Origin: Tubiluchus corallicola | Taxonomy: Eukaryota > Priapulida > Priapulimorpha > Priapulimorphida > Tubiluchidae | Assembly (NCBI GenBank): GCA_030141605.1 | Contig: JAQGDQ010000184.1 | Coordinates: 62,001 to 126,000, forward strand | Direction: 5' to 3' | DNA length: 64,000 bases | Shown: positions 60,701-64,000 of the stretch, piece by piece | Position numbering within the stretch: position 1 is the first letter of the stretch | Layout: each line of letters opens with the position of its first letter | Position numbers and translations under genes: made by a program | Notes under the pieces: generated by a model | Databases searched by the model: none | What the model saw: the letters and a program-made list of their open reading frames with translations, nothing else | Told to the model about the DNA's origin: nothing

Positions 60701-63700
60701 TCGCAGAGCGTGTGCCTCCAGAAAACCAGAATACTATCACACCCTACACATAATACCCTTTCTAATGACATAAATCTGTTCCTCTTGGATGTCCCAAATC
60801 GAAATATAAACCGATGATAGGACATCGAGATGGTTCGTTTGACGTGCCATTTGTCGCAAACGATTCAACATTTGCCAAGAACACTGCATCTTATATAAAT
60901 CCGTTCACAAATAAATAAATATGAATTGTATATAGCTACCATCATCAATTTGGTAACTCATGCAGGGCACTGGTTCAAACTCTAGCAGCTTCTGTTCCTC
61001 GTTATCCTCATCTTCGTCGTCTTCAGCATGGCCACAAAAGTTGGGATAAGACGGTCTCCAAGAGCACAATGCATTAAGATAGCTGCTCAATCTTGAAGTC
61101 TTGGGAAAAATGTCTTCGTAATCATCTGAAAAAATTGACACAACTGAATTAAACTAGAAAAGTGTCAATCATGTCACAGTGATGACTTGAAACAAACATA
61201 TGACTATTATATGACTAATGCCTGAAAGTGCACATTGTGGTACAAATTATTCGAATACATAAAAGTCAAAAACCGAACACTATTTCTTCCATAACTGCAG
61301 ATTTTCTAAAAAGTTAAATCTTTTAACTACTAAGCAACTGTCAACATCACGGTGAATTCATTTAAGACAGGTAATAATGAGGCTTCTGACATGTGATAAG
61401 TGACGGTGACATCTCAGTTTTCTTGAAACTTCCCGAAGCTGTGACACGATGATGACGTATTTCAGAGGAAAAAGCTTGTAGAGAATCCATTTTGCATAAA
61501 AGAGGTAAAAACTAACGACCTCGCTAAGGCGGCATGTGGCAACCCACATTAGCTGCAATATGGCAGCACAACCTTCACAGAGTCAAGTACCAATTCAGTG
61601 ACACCTGAATTACAGACTTTTCTTACAATTACAGTGTTAAATAATTCTATAGTGTATCAGATGTAAAGTAACAAATGTGAAGCAGGTTATGTGGATTCTT
61701 GCACTCCAAAGAATTTACGTATTTACCTGGTTCTTCTTGTGTCACAACCATCTTTTCTATTTCGGGAAGGTCATCCACAGTTGCTGTAGCATTCGAAGTT
61801 ACTTCAACTGAAGGCTGCTCCATTTCCGAGAGTTTTACTTGCTAAGAAAACGGAAAAAAGCTAAGCACTCATTTCTGTAAAAATTGGTTTGTAAGGCAAT
61901 AGTAATCACAATTAATTTCTACCCATTTTCTCACCTATCTAGTAAAATATTCTAGTGAATAAAATAAATAAAAATAAGTTACAGTGATTCAAAAACTATT
62001 CATTTGACAGAGAACAGTGTGTTGAAATTCAAAATGTTTGTTCTGAGCCTATGAAAATTACTTGTGGTGTACCGCAAGGGTCAATTTTGGGGCCCTTGCT
62101 TTTTTTGGTCTACACCAATGATCTGCCTAACATATCCAAACTACTCAGTTTTAGATTATTTGCAGACGATACGAAAATAGTTTTTTCGAATACCTCTTTA
62201 AATGAAATTCAAAATGTCATAAATGCAGAGCTACCTACGTTAAGTATGTGGTTTTACACCAATAAATTATTGTTAAACCTAAAAAAACTAGCTATGTTAT
62301 TTTCAGAGGTAGATCAAATATAAATACTGAAAATTTTAAAGTTTGTCTTAATGGATGTAATGTAGAAGAAAAGGAGTATGATAAATACTTAGGTGTAATT
62401 TTAGACAACAAAATGACTTGAAAACATCATATAAATTATATAAAGTTAAAACTTGCTCAGTCTTCTGGTGTATTATATAAATTAGGCTTGTATACTCATG
62501 TAGAAACTCTTGCAAAAGTTTACTTTGCTATTGTTTACCCTTATCTTTGCTAAGGATAATTAAGTTATGGATCTGCTTTAGATACGAATCTCAAACCTCT
62601 GCAAACTTTACAAAACAAATGTATTAGAACCATTTATAAACTTCCTCAATTAACAATTGTGATCACATGTATTATAGCCATAGATATCTTAGAATTAATG
62701 AATTGCATCATCGCGAATGTCTATTGTTTCTGTACAAGTATTATAATGGCTCCTTCCTCCTGCATTTGTCAATTATTTAACACCTGTTCAACAAATCCAT
62801 AACTATTTTACTCCTAGAGCTGTTGATAACTTCTATCCTCCTTCCATCCACACTAGTTACGGTTATTGAAATCCTTTATATACTGCTATCCAACAATGGG
62901 CTCAAATTCCTCCTTGGGCAAAAGAACTTCAATTACAACGTTTTAAAAAGCATATATTTGATTTGTTACTAACACGTTATTTAACCTACTAACTGGCGTT
63001 TTTAAATACCTCTAATCTCACTTGTCTGTATTATTATCATTAATTGTTTTTATAGCTGTATATTGCTTTAACTTTAAGCTATTTTGTATGTACTACACAT
63101 GTTTGCGCAGTCTCGGGGTGAGTCTCGAAAGCTCTCGCTCCTACTCTCCTAGAGGCTGATTTGTACAATTTCCAAACCGTTTATGTTTTTATTATTGCAT
63201 TCTTATTTTCATTATGTAAATAGTTTAATGTTTTGTGTTCAAATCAGCCAAATAAAAAATTATTGGATTGAATTGAATTGAAAGTTTCTTGAACTTAATG
63301 TCGAACTTACATGAAATGAGCACACATTCTCAGTACATAGTTAAAAAAGTACATACAAATGCCAACCATGTATATACCTACTTGAAACTGTGCACTAGTG
63401 CCAGTGTGCAAATTACAGAAGCGAATTTCTCGTCATAGTTTTTCTATTGAACACCTATTTAAATTTACTGCATTTTTTTAAATTATGAAAGCGAACAAAT
63501 CTAATGTTTACGAAAATCAAGTTAGGACTGAGAATGATCTTGGTCTGAGCCACTTTTGCGATAGTGTGGAAAACTAGTGCAAGCCATTCTTGAATAATGG
63601 CCCTGGCCAGGATTAGATTTGCTGAGTCTTGAAATCTACAATTTTTTACATTTATAGTCAAAATTGCCAATTTAAGGTGGAATCTAGAGATTTCAAACTA

Positions 63701-64000
63701 AGATGAGGATTAATCAAACCCAAATTTAGATCAATATAACAATCACTTTCTTGTAAACAGTACACATCTATTAAAGTGTGACAGTACAAATTTTTGCAGG
63801 CAAAGAAAGGAGTTTATCCAGGCTGTAGGTTAATTAAATTGCAAATTTCTGAATATTACTGTATCTTACCACTTTTTTCGCTTCTTCATGTTCAAACTTG
63901 TGCACAGTTTTTTTGCCAGGCAGCTGGGAAGCAGTTCCAATAGTAACATTGCTGACATCACCTAAGACTCGACGAGGAGTGTCTTGCAATAATTTTTTTC
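57746..64000 (-). CDS. Securin-like separase inhibitor (last five exons, 5' end outside window)
   Basis: Minus-strand exons in order: 64000(or beyond)-63870, 61841-61727, 61125-60940, 60063-59881, 57891-57746; phases 0,1,1,1 agree and give 252 visible residues. Marks of securin: a canonical destruction box RRVLGDVSN (visible residues 9-17) for APC/C-driven degradation, followed by a basic stretch, then DDLPEIEKM, matching the pseudosubstrate EIEK of animal securins that blocks the separase active site, and DDYEDIFP. The remainder is acidic (DDIEDDEDASEESESDE) with SP sites and ends DESSPEYFSP, longer than the vertebrate protein. Securin sequences diverge fast, so the call rests on the D-box plus PEIEK order. 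A KEN box, expected near the N-terminus, is out of view. A LINE sits in the first visible intron. Confidence 0.65.
61985..63283 (+). mobile_element. 5'-truncated LINE with reverse transcriptase remnants and (TTGAA)n tail
   Basis: Starts in the reverse transcriptase: ITCGVPQGSILGPLLFLVYT, NDLPN, RLFADDTKIVF with the catalytic FADD, WFYTNKLLLNLKK, then a frameshift to YDKYLGVILDNKMT, SSGVLYKLGLYT, YGSALDTNLKPLQTLQNKCI, and a C-terminus near YNPLYTAIQQWAQIPPW with a stop at about 62990. The 3' UTR ends in AATAAAAAATTATTGGATTG followed by TTGAATTGAA repeats. It is on the strand opposite to the host gene. The catalytic part is less broken than in other LINEs here, so it is probably the youngest. 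Confidence 0.88.

Overview
The window is a join of two unlike pieces of DNA. Bases 1 to about 2.85 kb are bacterial in style: compact intron-free ORFs, short spacers and no repeats. They hold the C-terminal end of a KdsC-like HAD phosphatase, a complete low-specificity threonine aldolase (minus strand) and an ABC-2-type permease. From about 2.86 kb to the end the DNA is AT-rich animal genomic DNA, with GT-AG introns, many decayed non-LTR retrotransposons (LINEs), small DNA transposons and microsatellites. The animal genes (CCDC112, an SLC22 transporter, R3HCC1L, a securin-like protein) and the repeat types point to an invertebrate metazoan; the species cannot be told. The join is either an assembly chimera with a symbiont or contaminant, or a recent bacterial insertion. 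It falls beside a LINE 3' end.

Layout of the animal part. 2.86-3.35 kb: minus-strand LINE remnant. 3.92-14.94 kb (+): CCDC112, 13 exons reconstructed with consistent phases (469 aa); its introns carry a foldback element with a telomere-like core, a LINE 3' end, a 627-bp hAT-type element with a perfect 8-bp target duplication, a pogo-like element and an 18-bp minisatellite. 17.5-20.5 kb (+): decayed LINE split by a 1,127-bp pogo/Tigger-like element. 21.26-25.27 kb (+): a 971-aa basic, Ser-rich, probably disordered protein that I cannot name. 27.05-27.27 kb: LINE C-terminus. 28.77-34.26 kb (+): SLC22-family transporter, 10 exons, 598 aa. 34.8-38.6 kb: satellite-like DNA, a diverged duplication and two LINE remnants tail to tail. 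38.6-47.6 kb: no gene found, but a hAT-like element, a 49-bp tandem duplication and a second copy of the telomere-like-core element. 47.69-56.63 kb (+): R3HCC1L, 10 coding exons, 884 aa. 57.75 kb to the window end (-): the last five exons of a securin-like gene, convergent with R3HCC1L, with a LINE in one intron.

The animal genes are independent and show no operon. CCDC112 (centriolar satellite family) and securin (separase inhibitor) both belong to cell-division biology, R3HCC1L carries a motif like those that bind the exon junction complex, and SLC22 is a plasma-membrane carrier. All exon models come from reading splice sites and phase by eye, without transcripts.
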